This document shows, piece after piece, positions 42,975-52,009 of a DNA stretch of 55,212 nt. How positions within the stretch are numbered: position 1 is the first letter of the stretch; every line of letters starts with the position of its first letter. Both the position numbers and the translations under genes were made by a program. Under the pieces are notes generated by a model. The model did no database searches. It had not been told where the DNA came from and saw only the letters and a program-made list of their open reading frames with translations. The stretch lies in the NCBI GenBank assembly GCA_964462945.1, contig CAYWZW010000034.1:1-55212 (forward strand), written 5' to 3'. Origin of the DNA: GCA-020343675 sp964462945. GTDB taxonomy: Bacteria; Planctomycetota; Phycisphaerae; Sedimentisphaerales; Anaerobacaceae.

Positions 42975-44324
42975 ATGCCGACAACGACGAAAATATATAC
43001 AGTCAGCCAGATCAACTCACTAATCAAGATCGCTCTCGAAGAGAATCTGCCCTCGCGACTAATAGTCAAAGGCGAAATAAGCGACTGGAAACATCATGCA
43101 AGCGGGCACTGCTACTTCTGGCTGAAAGATGAGGGCTCAGTTCTGCCGTGCGTTATGTGGGCCAGCAAGTTCAGGACTATCAAGTTCTCGCCCGATGACG
43201 GAATGGCGGTCCTGGCCACAGGGCATATCGACGTTTACACGGTTGGCGGCAAGTACCAGCTTTACGTTGACAAGCTCGATCCGGCTGGCGTCGGAGCCCT
43301 TCAGCTTGCCTTCGAGCAAATGGTCCGGAAGCTGCAAAGCGAAGGGCTCTTTGACGATGTGCACAAGAAAGCGCTGCCGCCCTACCCCATGCGAATCGGG
43401 ATATTGACCAGCGAATCGGGAGCCGCTGTGCACGATATCACCGACAGCATCCACAGCCGCTGGCCCTGTGCCAAGTTGTTCTCGTATCCGGTGCCGGTAC
43501 AGGGTGAAGGCTCGGCGCAGAGAATTGCCGCCGCCCTGCGGGACATAAACAAACGCAATAAGAGGCTCAGGCTGGACGTTCTGATCGTCGGCAGAGGAGG
43601 CGGCTCGCTGGAGGATTTGTGGGCCTTTAACGAGGAAGTTCTCGCCAGGGCGATCTTCGATTCGCAAATCCCTGTGATAAGCGCGGTGGGCCACGAGGTG
43701 GACACCACGATAGCAGACCTTGTCGCGGACGCCCGGGCATCGACGCCGACAAAGGCAGGCGTCGTGGCGGTTCCGGATATGCAGGAAGTATTACGTCAAC
43801 TAACCGGGATTGAAAAAAGATTGACGAACCAGACAACGGCAAGACTGCAATTGGCACAGCAGGATTTGCTGATCGTCCTGGCCAACGTGGTGTTCAGGAA
43901 CCCTCTCGTGCTCGTTCAAGGCGCCGGACAGCGACTGGATGAGCTGGCCGTGGACTTGGCAGAAGCAATGAGGCAGTCGGTGATCGAGGCCCAGCAGAAG
44001 GTATCCGCCGGTTACGAGCAGATTGTCGCAATTGAGCCGCATCGGCTCCTCGGGCGCAAGATGGTCGAATTGAACGACTGGCAAAGCCGGACCGATAAAG
44101 GCATGAGGGCAGTCATTAATAACCGCCGAATACAGCTTACAGCGCAGGAGAATCGGCTGGCCGCGTTGAATCCCAAATCGGTTCTGCGGCGGGGCTACAG
44201 CATCACAACGAACAGAAGGACGGGCTTGCTGGCCAGAGCTTCAGAGGACGTTCAGATAGGAGATGATTTGCTCACCGAGCTGGCGAACGAGAATTTCATT
44301 GAAAGCCGGGTCACAAAGAAGTAA
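42975..44324 (+). CDS. xseA: Exodeoxyribonuclease VII large subunit
   Basis: The 449-residue protein has the complete family plan: OB-fold (YTVSQINSLIKIALEENLPS, VKGEISDWKHHASGHCYFWL), the catalytic core (RIGILTSESGAAVHDITDSI, IVGRGGGSLEDLWAFNEEVL, ISAVGHEVDTTIADLVADAR) and the coiled C-terminus ending in NPKSVLRRGYSIT. With the small subunit it degrades single-stranded DNA to oligonucleotides in recombination and mismatch repair. Length is normal. It is transcribed away from the EPS locus and begins the ordinary chromosomal region. Confidence 0.97.
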   Translation: MPTTTKIYTVSQINSLIKIALEENLPSRLIVKGEISDWKHHASGHCYFWLKDEGSVLPCVMWASKFRTIKFSPDDGMAVLATGHIDVYTVGGKYQLYVDKLDPAGVGALQLAFEQMVRKLQSEGLFDDVHKKALPPYPMRIGILTSESGAAVHDITDSIHSRWPCAKLFSYPVPVQGEGSAQRIAAALRDINKRNKRLRLDVLIVGRGGGSLEDLWAFNEEVLARAIFDSQIPVISAVGHEVDTTIADLVADARASTPTKAGVVAVPDMQEVLRQLTGIEKRLTNQTTARLQLAQQDLLIVLANVVFRNPLVLVQGAGQRLDELAVDLAEAMRQSVIEAQQKVSAGYEQIVAIEPHRLLGRKMVELNDWQSRTDKGMRAVINNRRIQLTAQENRLAALNPKSVLRRGYSITTNRRTGLLARASEDVQIGDDLLTELANENFIESRVTKK

Positions 44325-44371
44325 AAAGAGAGCACGGGTCGTGCATAGACCGCGTAGGATTGGGAAAGAAG

Positions 44372-44626
44372 ATGGCAGGCCAGAAGCCCAAAAACGACAT
44401 CGCCAAATTGAGCTTTGAAGAAGCAATCAAGAACCTTACGGAAATCGTAGGCAAGATCGAGCAAGGGGAGATTGCCTTGCAGGACAGCCTGCAGCAATAC
44501 GAAAAAGGCATGGCCTTGATCAAGCACTGCAGAACAATACTGAAGCAGGCTGAGGAGCGGATCGAGAAAATATCCGAGCCGGAAGCGCAATCGCAGGGTT
44601 CTTCTGAGAGCGAAGAGATAAATTGA
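44372..44626 (+). CDS. xseB: Exodeoxyribonuclease VII small subunit
   Basis: The 84-residue protein shows the XseB core: LSFEEAIKNLTEIVGKIEQG, EIALQDSLQQYEKGMALIKH and AEERIEKI. It forms the small-subunit helices that bind XseA. It follows xseA by 47 bases. ATG 44372 is preferred over the TTG four codons earlier. The acidic, Ser/Glu-rich tail is typical. Confidence 0.95.
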   Translation: MAGQKPKNDIAKLSFEEAIKNLTEIVGKIEQGEIALQDSLQQYEKGMALIKHCRTILKQAEERIEKISEPEAQSQGSSESEEIN

Positions 44627-44651
44627 GTGCGGCAACACACACCATGAATTT

Positions 44652-44736
44652 GCGAGCGTGGCGGAATTGGCAGACGCGCCAGGTTTAGGTCCTGGTGTCC
44701 ATTACGGACGTGAAGGTTCGACTCCTTTCGCTCGCA
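44652..44736 (+). tRNA. tRNA-Leu(UAG)
   Basis: The 85-base gene folds as a class II tRNA. The acceptor stem GCGAGCG (44652-44658) pairs with CGCTCGC (44729-44735), with discriminator A at 44736. The D-arm contains GGCGGAATTGGCAGACGC. The anticodon stem CCAGG/CCTGG encloses loop TTTAGGT with anticodon TAG at 44686-44688. The long variable arm and T-arm GGTTCGACTCC follow. CCA is not encoded. I see no repeat of its 3' end nearby that would mark an attachment site. Confidence 0.95.
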
Positions 44737-44791
44737 TTGTCAGCGGATGCGATAAGATTGAGGCCAAATTCGATCTTAGGAGAAAGCTGAA

Positions 44792-46912
44792 TTGAAAAAG
44801 GAAGCTGCATCCAGTCTTCTTTGGGCGGTTGTGGCGCTTTGCGGCGCGAATGCGGCCGAGCCGGTCCTGAGTCTTGTTGTCGATGGCCGGCCAAACGCAG
44901 TGATTGTTGTCCCGTCCGAGGCCTCGCGTGCGGCAACCGAGGGGGCGAAAATCCTCGCCGAGCACCTGTTTGAGATCTCCGGGGCGCGTCTGAAGATTCT
45001 CAAAGAACACGATCTTGGCCAGGTGAATGTCACGGATGGCCGCATCGAGCCGGCTCCGGGCAAAGCAGATGCCGAGGCATTTATCCTCGTTGGCGAAGGC
45101 GAGCTGGCGAAGAAACTCGGGCAGAGCAGCAAAGGTCTGGGGCCGGGAGGCATCCTGATTCGTACGGTTGGCAACGCCTTGGTGCTGCTCGGTCCCGATG
45201 ACCAAACGCCGTCCGACCCATTCGGCAGCAGGTATGCGGTGACAACTTTCCTGGAAGATGCCTTGGGCTGCCGGTATCTTTGGCCCGGACAGAGCGGAGA
45301 AGTGGTCCCAAAGCGCCGGACAATCACGGTTGGAACGCTGAATGTGCGTTTTGCGCCGGCATTGCAGCAGCGTCAAATCCGCTGGAGCGGGTACAGCAGC
45401 CGTATCCAGGAAGGTCTGGACCGTCTGCGGTTCTCCAGAGAAGACCTCTCGCAGGCCAGAGAAAAAGCTGCCGCCACGCAACCGGCCGGCCCGGACTGGA
45501 TGGACTGGCACCGCATGGATGGCACGCTCGGCCTGCGGACCGGCGACGGCACGATACTATCAGCCCAGGCATGGACGCGGTTTCTGAAAGAACATCCGGA
45601 GTGGTTCGCCATGCAGTCTGACGGCTCGCGATACTTCGATCCGAGCTGGGAGCGGTCGAGGCTGTGCAAATCGAATCCTGCTCTGATCGAGGCGATCATG
45701 CAAGAGAAGCTTAAAGAGCTGCAACGCAATCCCGGGCAAACCAGCACGTGCCTGATGACAAACGACGGCGGCGGCAAGGCGGGATTCTGCCTATGCGATG
45801 CCTGCAAAGCGATGGACCCGCCGCAGGGCCGGCCGACAAATATCTGGACTTACGATCACGCTTCAGGCCGAACGAGCCGATTCGACTACGTGTCGCTGAC
45901 GGACCGCATGCTTGCCTTCTACAACGCCATCGCACAGAAGGTGTCGGCTGTCTATCCGGACGTGCTGTTTACCGGCCAAGCCTACAGCGTTTATGCGGCG
46001 CCGCCGCTCAGAGAGAAACTGCACCCGAAGATTGTAATACGGTTCGTACACAGCACGGAGCATTATACAAGCGACGAATTGCGAGCCCAGGGCATGGCCG
46101 ACTGGGACGCCTGGGCGAATGCGGCAAAGATGATCTACTACCGGCCGAACTCGCTGCTGTGGGGACGGCACGAAGGCACCACCGGCGTCTTCGTCCATAA
46201 ACTCGCGGACGACTTCCACCACATAGCGCATAACAGGTGCGTCGGCACCGATTTTGATTCGTGCATGCACCACTGGGCCACGCAAGGTTTGAACTACTAC
46301 GTCCTGGCCAAGCTGCACTGGAACCCCGACTTGGATGTCGATGAGCTCATCGACGATTATTGCCGGTCGGGATTTGGTGGGGCCGCCGGGCCGATCAAAC
46401 GCTACTTCACGAGAATTGAGCAGTTGACCAGCGAGGTCGCCGCCATCAGCCAAACGCAGCGCAGCGGCACTAGACCTGACGTCACCGGACCTTATACACA
46501 GCAGATAATCGGCGAGCTGCGTGAGCTTCTCAACGAGGCCGACAAGGCGGCGCCAGATAACATGGAGGTTCGTGATCGCATCTCATTCTTGCACGTTGGG
46601 CTTGACTTCACCGAACTGCAGGCAAAGATATACCGGCTCCTGAAACTCGACAGCGAAGACAGGCTCAGCGCGGGCGAACAGGCACAAGCCAGACGCCTGC
46701 TCGATGAAAAGTGGCTGATGATGCGACGGATTTTCCAGCAGGAGCATTTTGCCGTAAACGTCTCGGCGATGTGCTGGGGCGAGTGGGGCCGATTCAAGAG
46801 ATTGGGCTGGGACGGTCCCTCGCAGCAAGCAGCAAACGGTTTCGGCTTCGACGCGCAGCAGCTCCCGGCGGAACAAAAAGTTGCGTTGACAGCCTTGGAA
46901 CGCAAGGATTAA
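44792..46912 (+). CDS. DUF4838 secreted protein, probable glycoside-hydrolase-like
   Basis: The 706-residue protein has a short signal-like N-terminus (SSLLWAVVALCGANA). Next comes an N-terminal domain of the alpha-glucuronidase type (GAKILAEHLFEISGARLKIL), then the DUF4838 core with SRYAVTTFLEDALGCRYLWP, FLKEHPEWFAMQSDGSRYFD and FCLCDACKAMD. DUF4838 proteins are numerous in planctomycetes and Bacteroidetes polysaccharide loci, with no firmly proven reaction. The TTG start is supported by TAGGAGA 8 bases upstream. It follows the tRNA by 55 bases and probably acts outside the cytoplasm on plant or algal glycans. Confidence 0.82.
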   Translation: MKKEAASSLLWAVVALCGANAAEPVLSLVVDGRPNAVIVVPSEASRAATEGAKILAEHLFEISGARLKILKEHDLGQVNVTDGRIEPAPGKADAEAFILVGEGELAKKLGQSSKGLGPGGILIRTVGNALVLLGPDDQTPSDPFGSRYAVTTFLEDALGCRYLWPGQSGEVVPKRRTITVGTLNVRFAPALQQRQIRWSGYSSRIQEGLDRLRFSREDLSQAREKAAATQPAGPDWMDWHRMDGTLGLRTGDGTILSAQAWTRFLKEHPEWFAMQSDGSRYFDPSWERSRLCKSNPALIEAIMQEKLKELQRNPGQTSTCLMTNDGGGKAGFCLCDACKAMDPPQGRPTNIWTYDHASGRTSRFDYVSLTDRMLAFYNAIAQKVSAVYPDVLFTGQAYSVYAAPPLREKLHPKIVIRFVHSTEHYTSDELRAQGMADWDAWANAAKMIYYRPNSLLWGRHEGTTGVFVHKLADDFHHIAHNRCVGTDFDSCMHHWATQGLNYYVLAKLHWNPDLDVDELIDDYCRSGFGGAAGPIKRYFTRIEQLTSEVAAISQTQRSGTRPDVTGPYTQQIIGELRELLNEADKAAPDNMEVRDRISFLHVGLDFTELQAKIYRLLKLDSEDRLSAGEQAQARRLLDEKWLMMRRIFQQEHFAVNVSAMCWGEWGRFKRLGWDGPSQQAANGFGFDAQQLPAEQKVALTALERKD

Positions 46913-47009
46913 GAGCGGCCTGACGGATTCGCAGTCGGGCAAGTGCAGGCTCGGCGAGGATGGCTGGCTCGCGCGGCGGGCAGAGGTGAATTTCAGGCGG
47001 GGGAACAAC

Positions 47010-48338
47010 GTGCTGAAAGAATACTTTAAGCTCGAGCAGCGACATACAAGTCTCAGAACCGAGATTCTGGCAGGCGTCACCACGTTCCTAACCATGGCGT
47101 ACATTATCTTTGTCAACCCAGCCATCCTCAGCACCGCGGGCATGGATAAGCAGGCGCTCATTATCGTCACCTGCGTGGTCAGCGGCGTGATGACCATTGT
47201 CACCGGCCTGTTTGGCAACGCGCCGATCGCAATGGCGCCGGGGATGGGACTCAACGCATTTCTTTCCTATAGTCTCGTGCTGGGCGGCAAAATCACGTGG
47301 CAGGCGGCTCTCGGCGTGGTGTTCCTTTCGGGCTTGTTATGCTGGCTGCTGACGTTGCTGGGGCTGAGGAAGCGGCTGGTCGAAGCAATCCCGGTGAGTC
47401 TGGTCTCGGCGATTTCCGTGGGCATCGGGCTGTACATTACGTTCATCGGGCTGCAGGATTTGGGGATGATCGTGAAAAACGAGGAGACGCTGGTCTCGGC
47501 GGGGCCGCTGACGTGGACGGTGGCGATGGGTCTGTGCGGCTTGCTGCTCATGGCGTTCCTGGCGATGAAGAAAGTCAAAGGCGCGCTGCTGATCGGGATG
47601 CTATTCTCGACCATGCTGGCGGTTGCCGCCGGCTTTGTTGAGAGACCGGCCCGGGTAGTGTCCCTCGATTTTGACATTACGCCCGTCGCCTTTCAACTCG
47701 ACATCTTAGGGGCACTGAAGTGGAGTCTGTTCGGAAACATTTTTGCGCTGATGTTCATTGACATGTTCGACAGCATCGGAACGCTGGTGGCCTGTTGTCA
47801 CGAGGCGAAGATGGTGGACGAAAAGGGGACGATCAAGGGGCTGGATCGGCTGCTGCAGATTGACGCGGCGGCGAGCATGTTGGGTGCTGCGCTGGGGACC
47901 TCGTCGATTGCCTCGTATATTGAATCGGCCGCCGGCATCGAGGAGGGAGGGCGCACCGGGCTGACGTCCGTAGTCACGGGCCTGTGCTTTCTGGCGGCGC
48001 TGTTATTTGTGCCGATCGTGGGAATTGTGCCCAAGTACGCGACGGCGCCCGCCCTGATCATGGTGGGGCTGTTCATGGTCAAAGAGGTCAAGAGGATAGA
48101 TTTTGCCTATATGGAAGAGGCTTTTCCCGCATTCATCATCATGGTGATGATCTCGCTAAGCTACAGTATCAGCACCGGGCTGGCCTTCGGGTTTATCTCG
48201 TTTACACTGATCAAAATAATCTCCGGCAAGGCAAGAGAAGTAAAGCCGGCGATGTGGATTATCGCCATTCTGTCTTCGCTGTTTCTGACGCTGGGTCGGA
48301 CACCCGATGTGATTGAATATCTGCGGTCTCTCGTATAG
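47010..48338 (+). CDS. AzgA/NCS2-type purine permease
   Basis: This protein of about 442 residues has 12-14 membrane segments and the AzgA pattern: TFLTMAYIIFVNPAILSTAG, NAPIAMAPGMGLNAFLSYSL, LMFIDMFDSIGTLVACCHEA and the substrate-site LGTSSIASYIESAAGIEEGG. Members import adenine, guanine or hypoxanthine by proton symport. GTG 47010 is favoured because GGCGGGGGAA lies just upstream; a GTG at 46986 is the alternative. The C-terminus and length are normal. Confidence 0.92.
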   Translation: MLKEYFKLEQRHTSLRTEILAGVTTFLTMAYIIFVNPAILSTAGMDKQALIIVTCVVSGVMTIVTGLFGNAPIAMAPGMGLNAFLSYSLVLGGKITWQAALGVVFLSGLLCWLLTLLGLRKRLVEAIPVSLVSAISVGIGLYITFIGLQDLGMIVKNEETLVSAGPLTWTVAMGLCGLLLMAFLAMKKVKGALLIGMLFSTMLAVAAGFVERPARVVSLDFDITPVAFQLDILGALKWSLFGNIFALMFIDMFDSIGTLVACCHEAKMVDEKGTIKGLDRLLQIDAAASMLGAALGTSSIASYIESAAGIEEGGRTGLTSVVTGLCFLAALLFVPIVGIVPKYATAPALIMVGLFMVKEVKRIDFAYMEEAFPAFIIMVMISLSYSISTGLAFGFISFTLIKIISGKAREVKPAMWIIAILSSLFLTLGRTPDVIEYLRSLV

Positions 48339-48361
48339 ACTTGTAGATGTGGAAAGGTACC

Positions 48362-48925
48362 ATGTTCAAGAGTATTATCATTTTAGTCACGATGCCGGTA
48401 TTGCTGTTTTGCTCCTGCAAAAACGGCGAGCGAGCTGCTTTGCCGGCAGAAGGAGGTAAGAAAATGGAGATCAAGATTACCAGCTCAGCCTTTAAAGAGG
48501 GCGGCATGATTCCAGCCAAATACACCTGCGACGGTGCCGACATCTCACCGCCGCTGCAATGGGATGCGGCCCCCGATGGCACCAAAAGTATCGCTCTGAT
48601 ATGCGATGACCCGGACGCTCCGATGGGTACGTGGGTGCATTGGGTCTTGTTTAATCTGCCGGGCGCGACCACCGAGCTGGCGGAGAAGGTTCCGCCCGAC
48701 AAGACTCTGGCCAGCGGAGCCAGGCAAGGCACGAACGACTTTCGCAAGATCGGCTACGGCGGACCATGTCCCCCCGGCGGCACGCACAGATACTTTTTCA
48801 AGATTTATGCGCTCGATACAGAGCTGGATATGCAAGCCGGTGCAGACAAACCCCGGCTGCTCAAAGCCATGCAGGGACACATCCTCGCCCAAGGCCAGTT
48901 GATGGGCAAGTACAAGAGACAGTAA
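48362..48925 (+). CDS. YbhB/YbcL-family (PEBP-like) lipoprotein
   Basis: The 187-residue protein starts with a lipoprotein-type signal (IIILVTMPVLLFCSC), followed by the PEBP fold: FKEGGMIPAKYTCDGADISP, CDDPDAPMGTWVHWVLFNLP and YGGPCPPGGTHRYFFKIYAL, containing the ligand-pocket DPDAP and GxHRY motifs. The bacterial members' role is unclear; they resemble phosphatidylethanolamine-binding proteins. ATG 48362 has GGAAAGG just upstream. It follows the purine permease by 23 bases. Confidence 0.88.
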   Translation: MFKSIIILVTMPVLLFCSCKNGERAALPAEGGKKMEIKITSSAFKEGGMIPAKYTCDGADISPPLQWDAAPDGTKSIALICDDPDAPMGTWVHWVLFNLPGATTELAEKVPPDKTLASGARQGTNDFRKIGYGGPCPPGGTHRYFFKIYALDTELDMQAGADKPRLLKAMQGHILAQGQLMGKYKRQ

Positions 48926-48988
48926 GCCGCCGGCCGGCGCAGTGAAAGAGTAAAACAGAACCTTTTTCCAACAACGGGAGGAATGACT

Positions 48989-50167
48989 ATGGAACTTGTG
49001 AAAGTTTTCAGATGCGCTGTGCTGGTCATCGCCGGCGTGGTCACAGCCGCAGCAGCAGAAGCTTCTGGAGCGAAGGCCGAATCCTCGTCGATGCCCCTTG
49101 CCCTGAAGGTGGCCGGAACGCAAATCGTCAACAGCAAGAACGAGCCTGTGAGACTTCGCGGCGTCAACACCGCCTGCCTCGAATGGACCAGCAACGGCGA
49201 AGGCCATATCGTCGAGAGCGTGCGAGTGGCCATCGACGACTGGCATGTTAACCACATTCGCCTGCCGATGTCGCAGGACCGCTGGTTCGGAAAAGCGCCC
49301 GAACAGAGTGACGAAGGCAAGGCCTACCGCGCGCTCGTCGATGAGGTTGTGAAGCTGTGCGCCTCCAAGGGCGTCTATATCATGCTGGACCTGCACTGGT
49401 CGGACGTCGGCGAGTGGGGACAGAATATCGGCCAGCATTCGATGCCCGACGAGAACAGCCTGACGTTCTGGAAAGATATCGCGCCGGTCTATGCGAACCA
49501 TCCCGCCGTCATGTATGACCTGTACAACGAGCCCCACGATGTCACCTGGGACATCTGGCTCAACGGCGGCGAGGTTACGGACCGGCCCAACCGCCGGGGA
49601 CAGACGCCCAAGACCTTCAAGGCCGTCGGGATGCAGCCGTTGCTCGATGCCATCCGCGCCACCGGTGCCAAGAACGTCATCGCGGCGGGCGGCCTGGACT
49701 GGGCCTACGACTTCTCCGGCATCCTCGAAGGCAGGCAACTCAAGGACCCGGACGGCAGCGGCGTGATCTACGCCAACCACTGCTACAACAACAAGAACCA
49801 GGCCGTGGAAACCTGGATCGCCAATATGGAGAAGGCGGCGGAAGAGCTGCCGATAATCGTCAGCGAGTTCGGCGGCTCCTATTTTAAGCCGGGCGACCCG
49901 GCGGCACAGAGCCGCAGGGGCGGCTTCGGCGGCATGCGCCGAGAAAGCGGCGACTGGTTGATGCGTGTGCTGCAAGCCATCGAAGACCATAAATGGTCCT
50001 TTACCGCGTGGGATTTTCATCCCGCCGCCGGCCCGACGTTGATTTCCGGCTGGGACTATGCGCCCACGCCCGGCTTCGGCGTGTACGTCAAGCAGATGCT
50101 CGCCGGCACGCTCCCGCGCTACACCCCGCCGCCCCCCGCCGAGACGCCTTCGCAGCCGGACAGGTAA
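48989..50167 (+). CDS. GH5-family glycoside hydrolase (endoglucanase-like)
   Basis: The protein has 392 residues with a signal peptide (VFRCAVLVIAGVVTAAAA). The GH5 barrel shows RLRGVNTACLEW, HIRLPMSQDRWF, LDLHWSD, the acid/base Glu181 in YDLYNEPHD and the nucleophile Glu293 in PIIVSEFGGS. Members cleave beta-1,4-linked glucans or mannans; which one cannot be told here. ATG 48989 has GGGAGGA 7 bases upstream. The Pro-rich tail (PPPPAETPSQP) is probably disordered. A long minus-strand ORF opposite it is a shadow. Confidence 0.9.
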   Translation: MELVKVFRCAVLVIAGVVTAAAAEASGAKAESSSMPLALKVAGTQIVNSKNEPVRLRGVNTACLEWTSNGEGHIVESVRVAIDDWHVNHIRLPMSQDRWFGKAPEQSDEGKAYRALVDEVVKLCASKGVYIMLDLHWSDVGEWGQNIGQHSMPDENSLTFWKDIAPVYANHPAVMYDLYNEPHDVTWDIWLNGGEVTDRPNRRGQTPKTFKAVGMQPLLDAIRATGAKNVIAAGGLDWAYDFSGILEGRQLKDPDGSGVIYANHCYNNKNQAVETWIANMEKAAEELPIIVSEFGGSYFKPGDPAAQSRRGGFGGMRRESGDWLMRVLQAIEDHKWSFTAWDFHPAAGPTLISGWDYAPTPGFGVYVKQMLAGTLPRYTPPPPAETPSQPDR

Positions 50168-50194
50168 ACGATTCAACGCGAATGGCTCTGTATT

Positions 50195-50299
50195 AGACAC
50201 GGATTAATCCGCCCTCCGCAGGGAGTCCATAGGACAACGTATGGCGAATGAACGCGGGTGAAACAAATGGAGCTGAAAAACCCGTATAAATCCGTGTCT
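50195..50299. repeat. Inverted repeat flanking a 83-bp spacer
   Basis: AGACACGGATT at 50195-50205 is repeated inverted as AATCCGTGTCT at 50289-50299. The pair sits just after the GH5 gene, at the point where base composition drops. It could be the end of a small non-autonomous element or a dispersed repeat. The rest of 50168-50527 holds no gene I can support. Confidence 0.5.
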
Positions 50300-50527
50300 G
50301 AAAGCAATTCTGTTTGTCCGCAGACGGAAAACGAGTATAATCAAGCCCAGACATAAAGAGATAAGACGAGACACCCAAGGCAGAAAAAGGCAACCGTCGA
50401 GAGAAGCCGTAGTTCGTGGCCCGTGAAGAGGAACTCGTGTCTTGGGTATCCTTACGGTTTGAAAACTTGGTGGCGTGCTTGAGTAGCATGTATTAGACGT
50501 GATGCTTTCAGGCGGGGGTCTATCGAG

Positions 50528-51805
50528 ATGGTTTTTTCAGACGAATATGAGATTCACGTGCCCCGTTCTAACCTTGCGGACGGCGGCAAAGATATGCGAA
50601 GCCGTCTCCAAACATGGGAGTGGCGAACAACTCTTCCTAATTGGGCACGTGAATTAGTGATCGATTTTACGAGTAATCGATTCATTGAACCATGGAGTCT
50701 TTCACAATACACAGCATATGCACTGAGAATTGGCCATGAACTGGGCATCCCAGTTAAGGCAAAGTTATCACCACAAAATCCTGCAAATGTTTACATAGAC
50801 AATATGGGGATCAACTACGTACTTGAGCATCGTGAATCAACGCCAGATTGGGACGACTCACGCCAGAATACGGGGCTCCATGTTATCAGAACACACAAAG
50901 ACGTAACTCGCTTTGTTCAAAGCGTCGCACAACTTGGCCCTGGCCCAGGTGATGAGACCATCGATGCTTTGAAGTACGGCATGGCTGAACTCGGGCGCAA
51001 TGTTGTTCAGCACTCGCATTCCGCTGTTGGAGGAGTAGCCATTGCCCAGTTTTTTCCAGACAGGAACGCTCTTCAAATATCCATTAGTGACTGTGGCCAA
51101 GGGATTCTTTCGTCCCTCAGTACAACATATCCGGAACTACGCAGCGATCTGGAAGGACTGAAATTTGCAGTCTTACCCCATGTATCAGGGGCATTTCGCC
51201 ACGGAATGTATTCAGCTTCCGAGAACGCAGGTCTTGGCCTGTTTTTCACAAAAGAAATATGTTGGCGAGCAGGTGGCTCCTTCTGGCTGGCCTCTAAGAA
51301 GGCGCTGTTTGGCGTAACCGGAGACGAAGCGGCTGGAAAGCAGCGTGTGTACCGCCCAATCAACAGTTGGGATGGTACATCTGTGACAATGGATTTACCT
51401 GCTTCGGGCGTCGCTGACTTCGGAGGACTACTCGAACTCTGTCGTTCGCTCGCAGCGGATGCTCAGAAATGCTCCGGTCCGGCGGCACTTGACTTCTTAT
51501 CAGAGGTCCCTGAATTAGAAGAGTTGAAAATCATCTCGGTTGGTGATTTCAATGAGGACGTCGAAGCAGCAGGCGCTGTAAGGGATAAAGAAATACTACC
51601 CGCAGTTAAGAATGGCAATATCGTTGTGCTTGACTTCAACGGCTCTCGATTTGCGACACAGTCTTTTGTACACGCACTGCTAAATGACGTGTTTCGGATC
51701 CCAGGCAGTGTCTGCCGTCTTTCTTTTGTCAATTGCACGCGACCCACCGAGGAGGCTATTAGAGCTGTGGCGGCTTATTCTGCATCCTACCGTCAATGCG
51801 TATAG
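50528..51805 (+). CDS. STAS - HATPase - STAS (DUF4325-like) protein
   Basis: This 425-residue protein has a GHKL ATP-binding domain in the middle: N-box ELGRNVVQHS (154-163), G1 SDCGQGI (187-193) and G2 NAGLGLFF (233-240). No dimerisation/phosphoacceptor His box precedes it, so it is not a classical sensor kinase. The C-terminal part (IVVLDFNGSRFATQSFVHAL, about 365-384) resembles the STAS-like DUF4325 domain, and the N-terminal 100 residues (WARELVIDFTSNRFIEPWSL) look similar. Such layouts recall anti-sigma and anti-anti-sigma partners joined in one chain. No sigma factor is near. Codon use is AT-richer than the flanking genes. It may pair with the AbiV-like gene downstream. Confidence 0.75.
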   Translation: MVFSDEYEIHVPRSNLADGGKDMRSRLQTWEWRTTLPNWARELVIDFTSNRFIEPWSLSQYTAYALRIGHELGIPVKAKLSPQNPANVYIDNMGINYVLEHRESTPDWDDSRQNTGLHVIRTHKDVTRFVQSVAQLGPGPGDETIDALKYGMAELGRNVVQHSHSAVGGVAIAQFFPDRNALQISISDCGQGILSSLSTTYPELRSDLEGLKFAVLPHVSGAFRHGMYSASENAGLGLFFTKEICWRAGGSFWLASKKALFGVTGDEAAGKQRVYRPINSWDGTSVTMDLPASGVADFGGLLELCRSLAADAQKCSGPAALDFLSEVPELEELKIISVGDFNEDVEAAGAVRDKEILPAVKNGNIVVLDFNGSRFATQSFVHALLNDVFRIPGSVCRLSFVNCTRPTEEAIRAVAAYSASYRQCV

Positions 51806-52009
51806 GTACAACGAGGAGCGCATACTGGTTCAGAGTTTGCCCATAACGGATAGGGTGTTCCGGGAAGAAAAAGGAGACCGAAACTGCAAACAAACAGGAG
51901 TCCAAGAACTGAACGAGGTAACACGAATCCGTAAATGCCGCTGTTTTGCCCCAAAAGGGTGGAATATAGATTGAATGTTCTGCAATTTTGAAACAATTGA
52001 AGGAATCAA

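Noticed and set aside
44652..44736. tRNA-Leu as attachment site for an inserted island
   Set aside because: I found no duplicate of the tRNA 3' end within the window, and the genes after it look chromosomal.
44702..46453. Minus-strand ORFs opposite the DUF4838 gene, one of them crossing the tRNA
   Set aside because: They arise from high GC content in the antisense frames and overlap a certain tRNA.
48545..50200. Minus-strand ORF of 551 codons opposite the GH5 and PEBP genes
   Set aside because: It mirrors two well-supported plus-strand genes with clear family motifs, and its own translation has none.
51684..51974. Plus-strand ORF of 96 codons overlapping the end of the HATPase gene
   Set aside because: It lacks a ribosome-binding site and most of it lies within the other gene; the remaining part shows no recognisable motif.
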